This document shows, piece by piece, positions 12,415 to 23,850 of a stretch of DNA of 41,300 nt; position 1 is the stretch's first letter, and each line of letters opens with the position of its first letter. The position numbers and the translations under genes are program-made. The stretch is taken from NCBI GenBank assembly GCA_000320545.1, contig ADNK01000279.1:1-41300 (forward strand). Direction: 5' to 3'. The notes under the pieces were generated by a model, which saw only the letters and a program-made list of their open reading frames with translations, made no database searches and had not been told where the DNA came from. This stretch comes from Bigelowiella natans CCMP2755. Taxonomy: Eukaryota; Cercozoa; Chlorarachniophyceae.

Positions 12415-15400
12415 TTACAGAGTATCGGATTCTGTCTCATAGTAGTTCCGTAACCAACGGCACGTATCTTTCACAGTTTGCTTTGCCGATCGAAACATGG
12501 AGAGGGGAGTGGAGGAGGGGGATAGAAGGTCCGCTGCAGGATCGGCAGCGCCGCTATCATCGTCAATGCCACTAGTACCCAAATTGAAGGTGTCAAGACG
12601 ACCACCAGGGATAGGAGGAGTAGAAGTGAGTGTCTTTTCCTCCTGCTCCCCTCCCCTCTCTTCAGAGACGATAGTCGTTGTTCTATTTGAAGTGCTTAAA
12701 GGTGCAGTAGCAAGTGCTCGTCCTTTATCGTTTTCTTCAGGATTGAAACCTTGGAGCTCTGCCATGCTTTCCATGGTCGCTACCTACATTCGGTGATTCA
12801 ATGCACATTTCGTTTTAAATCGACAACGGGTTGGTTTCCAGCTACGCCTAACAGATACTGCCTCGACCAATACTTTTCCTTCTTCTTCTTCCTCTTCTTC
12901 TTCTTCTACTACTACTACTACTACTACCAATACTACCAATACTACTCTATTACTACTAAGATGAGAAACGACAAATCGCTGATAACTGACTTCTCTTGTT
13001 GATATACTGAGTTGATTCTGAAGTGCCCATTGTTCATCGATGTGAGGATTCGAGCCTACCAGTGTGGATTATGATGAGCAGGAATAGTAGCAGGAGGGAA
13101 AGAGGAGGATTTAGGTACTGTGCACTGTGTATGCATTCGCTACAGCATGGCCTAACTTTTTCCCATCTACTATGTGATGTTAGTGATTGCTGAAAATCAT
13201 TATTGTTATCTTCTTCACTCAAATAGCACAGGTACATGCTGATTATTCTCCAGTACACACGCAGTAATGTATATCATAATAAGAACAATTGGTGACCAGG
13301 GATTTCTTGCTTGATCCACTCCGCGATCTTCTTCGCTGGAGTTCTGGATCGAAGCAATAGCCGCAACAACAATTGATGGAGGTTGAGGACGATAAATAAT
13401 GACAAACAACCGCTAAAGATATCACTCACAACTCATCTTACCGAGACTCGAGAGAAGCGATGATGCGAGGAAGCTCATCAAGCTTGGAGCTATTCTTATG
13501 GTGCAGATACTCCGCAAGGCTGCGTAACACACCCAAAACGACCAATCCGATAGAGACAGCCAGGATTATATGATGAATGATGGCGAAGGAGAGACATTTG
13601 ATAATTAAAGTAGAGACGATTATGCTTTTCTCACCGAATATGAATTGTAGCACAATCACGCACGTCGCATATCAGTCTCGTTTGGCAAGCCTATTGATAA
13701 TGATTTTGCCGGTAAAATTATTGTATGCTCTCAATGTTCCACCGCCACCACCAACACACACTATCATACTGCACGTCTTAAGGTTCAGAAGTCAGTCACC
13801 TCTTCGCCCCGGGCCCATCTTTCAAACGCTCTGCCATCAGATCAAAGTAAATGCGACGACACAACTTTAAGTTAATAGAAAACTGTGAAGCGTACACTTC
13901 AGTGAATTACGAATGATAGTAGTGGAAGTGATATAGTGTTGTCACGGCGAGGATGATAATGACGATGATGATGATAATGATTATCATGCCAGATTCTTCC
14001 CTTACACCGCAAATGAAATAGATTGTCTCGCCCCGCCCCCAGCTTCTCCTGTTTTTACTATCGTACTTCCTAGTTACTTTAAGCTTGGAGATGATGAGCC
14101 AGCAGCAGCGGGTGCTGACGAAATCGCAGCGGGTATAGCAGCAGCATCAGCAGTAGCAGTGGTTTTGGCCTTTCCACCATAGCCGGCTGTTGCCGCTGCT
14201 CTGGCTGGCGGACCTAGCAAGAAGCCAGGTAAGACCGACCCGAATGGAACACCCTCCCGTCGACATATCATTCCTAAGCGCTTCTCCACCTTATTATCAA
14301 GTAGCAGCAGCAGCAGCAGCAGCAGCAGCACGTAGCAACTACTTTACTTGCAGTTAGAACAGAAGTGAAGTGTACACATGTGGGCTTATGCGTGTGTCCG
14401 TGCGTGGAGAGTTCATGCCGCCGGCTTCCCAACAATAACATAAGCCAGCAAACCGAATGGCGGCCACAGGGACACAGGTGACAACCGCTATTTAATTGCT
14501 CACATCATTGCTAATATGGGAAAGGGCAGATAAAAAAGAGTAATAGCCACAGAAGTTTCACCACCTCTGTTTTGGCCCACGGATATGCGTGCTGCGGACT
14601 TTTGCTGGGATCTGACTAGGTCACCCATAGGGAAGAATGGAGAGGGGTGGGAGAATTAGCGGAGGGCCGAATTGGTAACAAGGTATGATTAATAATGTGG
14701 TTCAAACTAAAATAATTACGTTCGTATTCCAATCCATGTTTGTGAAGATTTTGCCGTTCATCGGACGTTGACCTGGTCCTCTAATGCTTGCAGTGCTAGC
14801 AATATTGTCAAATTGAACGTGAATATAGTGGCCATACAAAGCTATTCATTTTAGAGTGGAAAACTCCATGATTCTCATCTTCCTAAGAATATCATCATGA
14901 TATCACGACTTGTCATAATGGCTATGGTAATCATCGTCATCGTCTTCGTATTGCAGTGTTAGTGGGAGTTATGCGAGCTCAGAATCTGCAACTAAGTCCC
15001 CGAAATCATCACCTTGACGTTTGAACTACTGCTGATACATTGCCACCCTGCTGCTGTAAGTATTGATATGTGTGGTATTCTCATTACTGCCGTCATCACC
15101 GTTATCGTCGTCGTTTATATTTCATTTGATAGCTAAGCACCACCACCGACAACAACCGTAATAATACCTTACATATAGCAGCCAGAACTGTATCCGTCAT
15201 CTCCAACATAGGATTCACGATCTGTTATTGTTTATTTTTTTGTACTTTTGCGATTTAAATAAAATTTGCTTCCGTAAAGCAATATTGATGAACCATTGTA
15301 GCATTTTCTAAGTGATCTACCTGATCCATTGCTTCCTGATAGCCCATATTATTAGCTGGTATGAAAGGTGCTGCTGTAAGGAACACCCACTGTGGTCGAT

Positions 15401-16172
15401 GAGCTGCGATCAATCTAGAGTAGTAGCACCAAAACGTCATCATTAAGCAAAACAAGAATGCATATTTCCTATCTGATCCATTGGTTAGATTGACCCGTTA
15501 ACTATTGGAGGGTCTGTAAGATTGACATGGCGTTCCAGAATCAACTCCCCAGATTCTATCTCGTCGCTGAACCTCATTAGGAAATCTTGCACCCTGTTGC
15601 TGCTTTTTTCACTTGCGCGCACTGTTCCAACTACCTTGTACCCCTTCCGCAGCAGCTGGATCACATCCGTATGATAACACACATCACAATGATAATGACG
15701 CATCATACACAAACACCCACTTTGGCCGACTATCTATTATTGTAACAACCTGGTCCACAATGTGCGCTCCTAGATAGCCGTTTGCGCCCGTCACGAGTGC
15801 TCGAATAGGATGCGCGCGTTTGTGAAGCTGCTCGGATGATGCCACTACTACGGAGCCCCGACGGGTTGGGGGGGCTCCCTCGAGATCGTCGCCATCAAAT
15901 GTTGCTGCTACTGCAGATACCTCAGGTTTGTTTGACGAAGATGGGGACAAATGACGATGATGAACGTGAGCAAAGCGACGCTCAAACAGTCTTCCTTTTT
16001 CAAGTATGTTGACCCTCCACCTACGGTGGCATTGTCGAGACGAGATTTGATTGTGGGTATGCCCCAATAGTGTCGCTTCCTCTGCTGCTCTGCGTAACGT
16101 TGTGAGGCTGTTGAACATAAGCAGTCCGAAGATGGTCACAACTAGTGAGCATCGAATCCTGGCTGCTTTCAT
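12415..16172 (-). CDS. Extended SDR, dihydroflavonol-4-reductase / NAD(P)-epimerase family
   Basis: Exons on the minus strand: 16172-15750, 15655-15503, 15389-15321, 15221-15168, 15053-15013, 14786-14720, 14615-14565, 14289-14078, 13830-13800, 13690-13635, 13519-13442, 13343-13287, then a gap, then a terminal exon 12783-12415. Phases agree at every join up to 13287; one or more small exons between 13286 and 12784 remain unresolved. Family landmarks appear in order: dinucleotide-binding TGANGYLGAH (128-137), KVVGTVRA, VFLTAAPFIP, NPMLEMTDTVLAA, VSAVVQTSS, catalytic YPWAK (Y280, K284), VLPGFLLGPP, DVRD (about 375), a PRIIAS...PAKKIAEWIKQEIP segment and a C-terminal KDTCRWL helix. The N-terminus starts with a signal-anchor-like segment (MKAARIRCSLVVTIFGLLMF), suggesting membrane or organelle targeting. 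An Ala/Ser/Thr-rich insert of about 40 residues follows the GPP motif. The substrate cannot be inferred. Confidence 0.8.
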
Positions 16173-16508
16173 AATTTTTATCCCTAAGCCCAAAGCGCCG
16201 TGCTCCTCGTTATTGATTCCTACTTGTTGAAAGGGGGGCAGAAGGAGTCGTCTCCGACTCGGAACATCATCCGAGCACTTTTGCCGATAAGCGGGAAAAG
16301 GACAAAATGCAGGAGACTCTACCAGGTGCGACATAGAATAATTCTATTTCAACCTCAGAGAGAGTTTTTAAGTGAAAACTTCGTAGGAAAATATAATGAA
16401 ATCCAGGACGCCAACAACAAAAACAACAACTGTGACTGGCCTTCGACAACGATCTCGAACCCCCCTCGACCCGTCTCGTCCGCAAGTGCTGAGATTTAAC
16501 GAAGGAGA
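16173..16508. promoter_or_regulatory. Head-to-head intergenic region (reductase / DUF4460 gene)
   Basis: 336 bp between divergent starts, the shortest bidirectional promoter in the window. No specific element recognised. Confidence 0.5.
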
Positions 16509-17550
16509 ATGAGTCTGACCAGGATCACGAGACGACTGTCTAAATTGTGCTCAAATAATGGCATAGTTTGGAGTGCTGCTACGTCAAATTCCACCACGGT
16601 GCCGCAGATCGTAGTCATCATCTGTACTCTTTGACATAAACCTTCAACATAGGGGAAAAGGTTCTTCGGGAAGAAGAGACGAAAGAAAGACAAAGTCCAA
16701 GTTCCCTTAAAGGTTGACGATTGCTTTGAGAGAAACTCGGTGATATAAACATTTGCTTATTTACAGGCGGTCCTGAAGAAATTCTATTTGAGGACTCATC
16801 CAGATCTTTTTATGAACCACCCAGATGAAAAGGGAGTGAACGAGGTAGTTCCACCGTATTTTAAATGGCGCTTTCTATTTTGGTGAACACTTACACTTTA
16901 CTTTTTAGCAATCTCTCCAGCATCTCCAGGGTTTGTTGGATGAGCTCAAGGATTCTACTGAATACTATCCGCCCGCCTCACACATATCGTAAAAGCTAAT
17001 TTTCCTAAACAGAATTCGAACCACTGTTGCTTCAAATCTTAATGGATGTATTCCTATGGCAGCTTGGACTTCTATCTGCGAGTGAGTGGAGAGGAAGATT
17101 TCAAACATGTAAGAACAACTTTATTTCCTTATCTAAATATTAGGCTAGCTAAAAGGCTAATTTAAAATAATTTGAAGGCCACATTAGACATTCGAACGTC
17201 GGGCGGGGAATGCAAACAGGTGAATACTACCAGTATGAATCGTATTCTGTAATTGTAATGATGTCAGTATTTCTGTTGAACATTCAGCTTGTGAAGAGAA
17301 ACTTAAGTAGCTTCTTCGACAGTGTCGGGTTACCCAGCGAATTTGAATGGGGTAGAATTTGATATATTTTGTTTTTGCCTATTCTGAGATTTAGTGGCTA
17401 TGCCATAGGTTCAGATTTTTGGCAAACTCCGTTGCTCACTGACGTTTTGAGGTAAACTACACTTCAATGAAAATTCGTCATAATGAATGTGTCATGTTGA
17501 ATTTTAGGGAAGAACAAATGCAAGCGGCTGCTGAAAGAAAAGAAACTTGA
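16509..17550 (+). CDS. DUF4460 / TCAIM-like (J-like) small mitochondrial protein
   Basis: Eight exons: 16509-16610, 16767-16844, 16909-16988, 17063-17108, 17178-17219, 17288-17351, 17409-17451, 17508-17550. They total 498 nt, or 165 aa, with every junction GT-AG and in phase. The first exon gives an Arg/Ser-rich amphipathic start (MSLTRITRRLSKL) like a mitochondrial presequence. Residues 35 onward match the DUF4460 pattern by eye: KKFYLRTHPDLF, N-E-Q-S-L-Q-H-L, then SLDFYLRVSG. This is the J-related N-terminal domain of TCAIM proteins. Animal TCAIM is about three times longer, so this is a single-domain version. The end of exon 1 (donor GTAGTC) is the weakest choice. Its biochemical role is not established. 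The start lies 336 bp head-to-head from the reductase. Confidence 0.75.
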
Positions 17551-17811
17551 TTCCCGTTTAATTTCTCTATTAATCTTCAATGATGAGTGTATACTCGAAA
17601 TATGGAGGGGGCCTTATACGTGATAGAGAAGCTGTCGATCTGCCAAGCTAGTCACTAGTTCAAGATAGGCGTGATGTCTACATGTGCTTAAATTTAAGAA
17701 ATTATGTTAAGCCATGGTGTCTCATGAAACGCGCATGTAACTTGTTTGTGTGTGTATGACGCATAACAATATGCATGCTGGCCGTTTCACGCGCGTCAGA
17801 TGTGTATGCCG

Positions 17812-17815
<4 letters not shown>

Positions 17816-17858
<43 letters not shown>
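17816..17858. repeat. (TA)n microsatellite
   Basis: 43 bp of perfect alternating TA in the spacer between the DUF4460 and 14-3-3 genes. Confidence 0.95.
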
Positions 17859-17862
<4 letters not shown>

Positions 17863-17905
17863 CTTATGCGCCATGTGACCAAGGAAACAAATAGACACAA
17901 TTTAA

Positions 17906-17985
17906 GCGCTGTAGCCGCTGCATTGCACAGCTACATTAGGATGACCATTGAAACAATTTAAATATTTCATTACATCCGTCTCATA
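17906..17985 (+). repeat. Dispersed repeat, copy B
   Basis: Shares with copy C an upstream block (GCGCTG...AGCCGCTGCATT-CACAGCTACAT) and with both copies the core AGGATG-CCAT-TTGAA...CATTACATC..CGTCT. Same orientation in all three copies. Confidence 0.75.
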
Positions 17986-18325
17986 TATATATAAGTAGTC
18001 GACTTACATAGTAATAACAAGACGAATGAACAATGCGCACATTGTGTGATACAGTGATCGATACATGATTTCCTCAGTGTGTAATGATAGACAGAGTGTA
18101 GTGGTGAATTGTGTAGGTGCAACACATACTTCCAGTTTTGGGAAGTGGCTGCAAATAATAATAATTAACTGTTTTGATTCAACATATGTTTTGCCGCGCA
18201 TGCTATGTTACGAGCCGCATGAATGAAATGTATTACTTAGTTTTGGGAATTTTATTTGTAGCTTCTGACTAGTTTCTAACAACTTGCATCTAAAATCCAT
18301 ATTTTAATCAAGAGCTCTTGAGTTT

Positions 18326-20137
18326 TTACTTTTCTTCATCTACTTTTTCCTTACCATTTGCTTCGTCCTGATATTCGACAAAGGTATAACTTGTACGATC
18401 AATACTGCTATCATATTTGCAATTTAGATATTAGTGAAAAGTGTTTCTTTCGCTAAGAACCTCTACTCTTATAGTCCAAAGATTAACATTGTCACGAAGG
18501 AGTTGCATCACAAGTGTTGAATCCTTGTAGTGACTAAAATAGTAACAAAATCAGATGAAATAGGGTGTTCTCAAATCCAACATAAAGTCAACCTTTCTTC
18601 CAACTTATCAAGCTGTGCAATTGCTTCGTCAAATGCTTTCTTTGCAATCTCACAGGCCTGGAAAAAATGAATTTAGGTAGCAGTGTTTTGATGAAAAAGC
18701 TCACGACCTGCGTTTCACTTCAGATGATAATAACTATCTTTGTAAAGTGAGAAGAAAAACACTTCTCCATAAAGAAGTTTATAGTATACATGAACTAACC
18801 TTCTTCTGGTTCTTAAGTATTTCGAAGTAACAAACGGAATGATTTAGAGCGAGGGCAAGACGGATTGGATGAGTTGGTTTAAGATGGTCTTCTGCTAAAT
18901 TACTTCCTTGAGTATAGCTGTGTCCGTAGAATAAAATAAGTCTTAACGGTTAAATTAAACTGCTTGTGAAGGTGCTTCTTACTATTTGTCAGCCTTCTTG
19001 GCATTTTTCAGCTCTGAGTCAACTTCTGCGAGGTAGCGGTAATAGTCCCCAACCATCTGAAAGTTGGAGATGCTTAGTAGGAAAAGAAACGATATGCTGG
19101 TGATGTTTTTTTGGAATGCTTTCCGTAACCGAAATCCACCTTTGTGTAGAAGATGCGAGCTTCTTTGTGGGCGCTCTAAAAATAAAAAAGGCATGTTATG
19201 TTCCAGAGACCAACAGATAGCGTGTTAGCATGTACAAGATCAAACACACACACATACACATACACATACACACACATATATATAATATGTATTATGTATG
19301 ACCGTCATTTCATTGTCTGAAGATACAAGTTTGCGGATGTTTGGAATGAGTTTTTGCTGAAGAACGTCCAGAACCTCTTTGCAAATCTTCATGATCTACG
19401 GTATGGAAAATAAAAAAATATTTAGATTGCAAATTGACTCGGAGAAGATGATTTTACCTCTTTCTTCACCAATTCTTTGTACGATATAATCATGTCGTTC
19501 TCTTTGTTCTCTCCCTAAAATTTATAAATAGAAATTAGAAAGAACTTTCAACTTCTGTAACTAAATCATCCTCGACGAGTATAATTGGAATTCCCACGTG
19601 TTGAAAGACTCGAAAAGAAGCCCGGCGTGATCCAACTTCGTTTTTGTAACTATTGAAATATTTCACTGAATGCGTGACATTGATAGTTGATTGAAGTTGG
19701 TAATTATACCCGACAGAAAAGAGGTTTCGCATCTCTTCTGAGAGATCTTTATTCGATTTTACGCGAAAGTCAATCTGTAAGTTGTAACAAGGTCGGTAAA
19801 TTTCCAAACGTACTGAAGAGGTCTTTTAAGTACCAATGCAAGCATCCATCTGCACATCTCGTCGTAGCGTTCACATACTTCAGCAGTCTAGAACACATAC
19901 TGTTAGTTCCATTCACTCCAATAGCAAGTAGCCAGCATGCAAGGATTTTGGGAGATTTGGGGGATCTAAAAACTTGTCTTACCTTGATCATGAACTCAGC
20001 AATGCTCTCGAATTCCTAAAGTCACAGTGCTGCATCAAATCATCTCCAAATCACACCATCGATGCAAAAACCTCTGCATCCGTTTTTGATGCCGCCTCAA
20101 TCAGCTTCTGGTTTTTTTGTTCACTAGAAGCTGCCAT
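18326..20137 (-). CDS. 14-3-3 family phosphopeptide-binding adaptor
   Basis: Thirteen exons on the minus strand: 20137-20072, 20015-19983, 19887-19834, 19774-19710, 19649-19598, 19514-19458, 19395-19303, 19175-19140, 19056-18983, 18917-18800, 18657-18593, 18533-18467, 18367-18326. They total 822 nt, 273 aa, all in phase. Family motifs: ERYDEM, LFSVGYKNEVGSRRASFR (basic groove Lys and Arg present), GDYYRYLAEV (Arg-Tyr pair of the phosphate pocket), HPIRLALALNHSVCYFEI and LLRDNVNLWT. The protein should form a dimeric cup binding pSer/pThr client proteins in the cytosol. Oddities: about 25 extra N-terminal residues before the first helix, Phe in place of the usual Trp after the RR-S/A-S motif, a short Lys/Glu-rich tail, and coding split into very small exons. 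The last junction (18467/18367) is less certain than the others. Confidence 0.93.
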
Positions 20138-20587
20138 GGTTCCTGCTTTGAAAATGAGATCGAGAAAGGTAGTCAATTATGTGTCATTAGGCGTCGTCCT
20201 CCAACCGAGCACCTCCTCTCCTTCTTCATACAAGGGTGAGCGGATGACGGAGGTCAGAGATATCCAGATTTGTAGTAACCAACTTCGTCGCTTCAAAAAT
20301 AAACAACTTAGCCACCAAAAGTTGGTTACGACAAGAGAAATATATTGAATTAAATAAAAAATGGATCACCGAAACTGAGCCCATAGGAAAAGATGCCAAC
20401 GACTTCTCACTTTTCAGGCATTATTTTCAGAAACGAATTATTTCTTTGGTATATTTATGTCGCAGGAGTAAAATATAAGGAATAATTAAACTAAGTTTAA
20501 TAGAAAATTCTCTTAGTGCGACAATGGAATGCTTTCTAGAATTGAGCAATTTGTCTGACAATCACTTTCCAGAAGAAAGTTCCGAGA
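20138..20587. promoter_or_regulatory. Head-to-head intergenic region (14-3-3 / F-box)
   Basis: 450 bp between divergent starts if the F-box start at 20588 is right. AT-rich near 20340-20520. No specific element recognised. Confidence 0.4.
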
Positions 20588-20739
20588 ATGGGTCCAGAGC
20601 CCTCACCGACTGGGGCACCCTCTCCGCGCGTCTCCAAGACAACGCCACAACAACTGAACACGGCAAGAATGCTCTCAACCTTTTCAGCAACTTCTTCAAT
20701 GAGTGCGAACGCAACGTTGATGAAGGCGCCACCAATCAT
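20536..20739 (-). other. Antisense open frame opposite F-box exon 1 (doubtful)
   Basis: A 67-codon frame starting with ATG reads hydrophobic and fairly protein-like (MIGGAFINVAFALIEEV...). It lies exactly opposite the proposed first F-box exon and is preceded on its own strand by a pyrimidine-rich stretch ending in TTGAG. No family is recognised. Only one of the two strands is likely to be coding. Confidence 0.15.
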
Positions 20740-23700
20740 AAAGGCTCAAGAAAGAAAGAAGAAGGGTTTTCCCTCTGGGAATTCCGGAATATCACGTACT
20801 GCCATTCATCCGGCTATGGGGTAAAAAAATATTGAATTCCTTCAGTAAATAGTTTATATCAAATTTTAATTGCCCTTTTTTAATATAGTATTGCACTGTT
20901 GACCATTGGATCTTTAGAAGTGGCAGCTGCCGCCGCAGCAACCACTTCGGCATCTTTTGATTGCCCCTTCGCCTCCTATGGGAAACGGAAGAGTCCTCGA
21001 CAATTTGACGCGAATTTCTTCGTTTCAGGGGGTTTAGGGTGGAAAATGGTTATTGGTGGAAGTAGAGCTCAGATTGGGTGCGGTGCCGATGATGGTGGTC
21101 CCGTTGTTTGCGAAATTCCCTCCTCCAAGAGGTTCCGGGCAAGTAGTCCGAATTCTACTCGTTTACATCCGATGGATTTGACAATGGACGGAGTAAGTCC
21201 TCGAGATTCGAAATTGCGAAGTAATATTGGTCGGGAATGTAAACAAAATACGAAGAAGAAACCTCTTCGGAGTTTTGGTCGAATAGCACGTCACGAAGGA
21301 GCCATCGTCTCTCCGTATTGTTGCTCTCAAAAAGCAGAGAGAAAGCAATCACACGAAACTTCTATACGTCTCTCTAAAAATGGTACAGATTATCCCCTCG
21401 TGGGAAAGGGAGATGGAAACACGCAGAAACAGGGGGAACAACGGTGGGAGATTGTGAAGTTGAAAGACAATTATCGCCTATTGCGACGCTTAGAATTGGA
21501 TGAGCGGATACGTAGTCGCGTAGATTTATCAAGCATGCCATTAGGCTCTAAGGAGCAACAGGAACAAATGCTGAAGGATTTTTGTCGTTATCTTCGCGAA
21601 GTGAAAGGCAGTGAGGTAAATGACTTGGATGTATACTTGGAATTGAATGTGGTTGAAGCTCTCATATGCTGTTTATTGCGCATAGGTTTACGATGATGAT
21701 GAGCGAGACATTCGTTTCAGCCTTAAAATCGATGGAAAGAAGAAAACACTTGTGATACGTCCGAGGAAAGGTGTGCAAGGCTGCGAACAAAAGGCGCGCT
21801 CAACGTAAGTAACCCCATTGGTTCTCAATTCTTAGTCTGAATTTAATCCAAATTCTACTTTAGCAGGGGCTCTTGCATCGCTCAAGCAGCAGATAACGAT
21901 AACGCTTCTTCGCCTCCTGCCGACATGCAGTCAGGATTAGACGCAGCACGATCGAGATCAAGCGCAGCAGGAGAAGAGAGACACTGTTCTGTCCTCCCTA
22001 TCGCTGAAGAATTCTTCGACATGCTCATTGATGACGCTGATGATGATGATGATGATGATGATGATAATGATGATAGCGGTGATAGTGCTGGGACGATGAT
22101 CAAAGGAAGGATTATCCAAGCCACGACTGTTTCTTCGACGTTAGCACCAGTTCATACGACAACAATCTCGACGGTAAGGAAGCAGCACCACCAGCAGAAG
22201 GCTCAGCAAAATTCTTCTTCATTGAACAAAAAGAATAAGCAGCAGCAGGGGGAGGAGCGTTATCATCGCGAACAGAGAAAGAAGGAAAAGGATCGACATC
22301 TTCATCAGTCTCAGAAGAGAAAGAACAAGGAGAATGAGCAGAATCACTTCGAGGCGATGATGAATACTATCACCACCAATGTCACGAAGGAACAACAGCA
22401 GCATGCTGTAGTTACAGAGAATGTTCTCACTGCACACAAGAAATGGCCACTCTCCCGTGTTGCGCTCCAAGGAAAATGCTTTCAACACGTCTGTGCGACT
22501 ATGCTCTCTTTTCTATCCACAAAGGAACGTCACGTTGTGCAAAGGTTGGGATCATCATCATCATCATCATCATCTCATCATCATCATCATAAAGTGGTGT
22601 TGTTTGAGTTGCTGAAAGCTATGTAATTTTGCATCCCCCCCCTTCACAACAGCTCTGGATTTCTCTCATTTATCTCTCACGCTCTCTTCTCAATTGATTC
22701 TCTGTTGTATTTCTTATTTGCTTTCAGGGTATGCAAAATGTGGGCCTCTCGATTTTCTTTCTCTAAAACTACCACTCTGAATCTCTCCGGAGTGTACACG
22801 TTGACTAACCAGCAATTTATCAAATTGGTATCATCATCATTATCATCATCATCTATGATTTGCTTCTTCTCTGCCACCACTTCCATTCCGCCCCTCGAAT
22901 AAACTCCTCCTCTTCATACTGTTCCTGCTGTTTCCTCGCCTTACCTCGAATAAATAATAGCGTCTGATAGAATTCTATATTTCTCCTGAGATAAACCACC
23001 GTGCCTCCCCCTTTCTCCTTCCTCCCTTCCTGGCGTCCCTCTCCCCTTAGGTGGGGCTTTATCCTAGCCTGAAGACTGTTAGTCTGCGAGGCTGTAGAAG
23101 GCTCACTGACAATGTCAGATTTTCCTCGTATATTATTGTGGCTGATATTTATTTGGCTGCCTAAAGCATGTATTTTCCTTCTAATGAGCATCAAATTGTA
23201 TTACCACCATTCCAAATGACAACATCACCTGGGTCGTTAACTACCCCTACCTATGGAACACGATGTTCGTGATATATCTGTTTTACTGATGCACGAATGG
23301 CCAAGAATCAATCCATTAACAAACAGTCTCTTACAAATAGTATTTTAGTAGTCGTAGTAATAGTAATAATTCTCAATAGGCGTTGAAAACTTTGGCCGAC
23401 ACACAATCGAAGAGCGTCGTATCCGTGGATCTTTCTCGTATGCCAAAGATTTCCGATGGTAGTAGTCTCTTATTGATCCCTCTTATTATTTGCGCGCGCG
23501 CGCATGTGTGTGTGTGTGTGTGCTGGAGAGGGTGTTGGGTATAGATTATAATCCATTCCGCCAAATTTATTTCCATTTCGAAACATATTGCGATCGAATC
23601 TGTCTTCATTTGAATCACTTTTGTTGTTTTATGTACGAATAGATGGGCTCAGACTCTTGGAATCCTGCCAGGATCTCCAGAAACTGTCTATCGCAAGTTG

Positions 23701-23802
23701 CGCCAACATTACCAAAGGCGGCGTTCAAACTTTGGCCCGAAAGTAGCTTATTTATTCCATAATTATGAATCGTGAATATTCACCCTTTAATACATTCGCC
23801 TA

Positions 23803-23850
<48 letters not shown>

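Larger units (their letters stand above)
17551..18325. other. Tail-to-tail intergenic region with (TA)n and dispersed repeat copy B
   Basis: Between the stops of the DUF4460 and 14-3-3 genes. Holds (TA)n at 17816-17858 and the dispersed repeat at 17906-17985. No gene seen. Confidence 0.55.

Noticed and set aside
12415-12774. Stand-alone 119-aa protein with good ATG context
   Set aside because: The LQGFNPEE and KDTCRWL motifs fit the reductase C-terminus, so it is treated as the terminal exon.
13050-13070. tRNA T-loop-like sequence (GATTCGAGCC)
   Set aside because: No matching acceptor and anticodon arms around it; no tRNA found anywhere in the window.
13438-13659. Apparent two-membrane-segment small protein
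   Set aside because: Reading frame is an intron plus the reductase exon 13519-13442; the hydrophobic part is intronic and the flanking splice sites restore reductase motifs.
14074-14331. Poly-Leu start of a secreted protein
   Set aside because: The Leu run is a (CTG)n tract in the intron just before exon 14289-14078 of the reductase.
15389-15750. Short internal duplication (CGGCCAAAGTGGGTGTT versus CGACCACAGTGGGTGTT)
   Set aside because: Similarity is limited to about 17 bp, with one copy in an intron and one at an exon start; chance cannot be excluded.
17816-17858. CRISPR-like or tandem array
   Set aside because: Simple dinucleotide repeat without spacers; host is eukaryotic.
20738-20810. 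Possible in-frame TGA (selenocysteine) on the minus strand linking MAVRDIPEF to the hydrophobic frame
   Set aside because: No selenocysteine element or family match; more simply non-coding or intronic.
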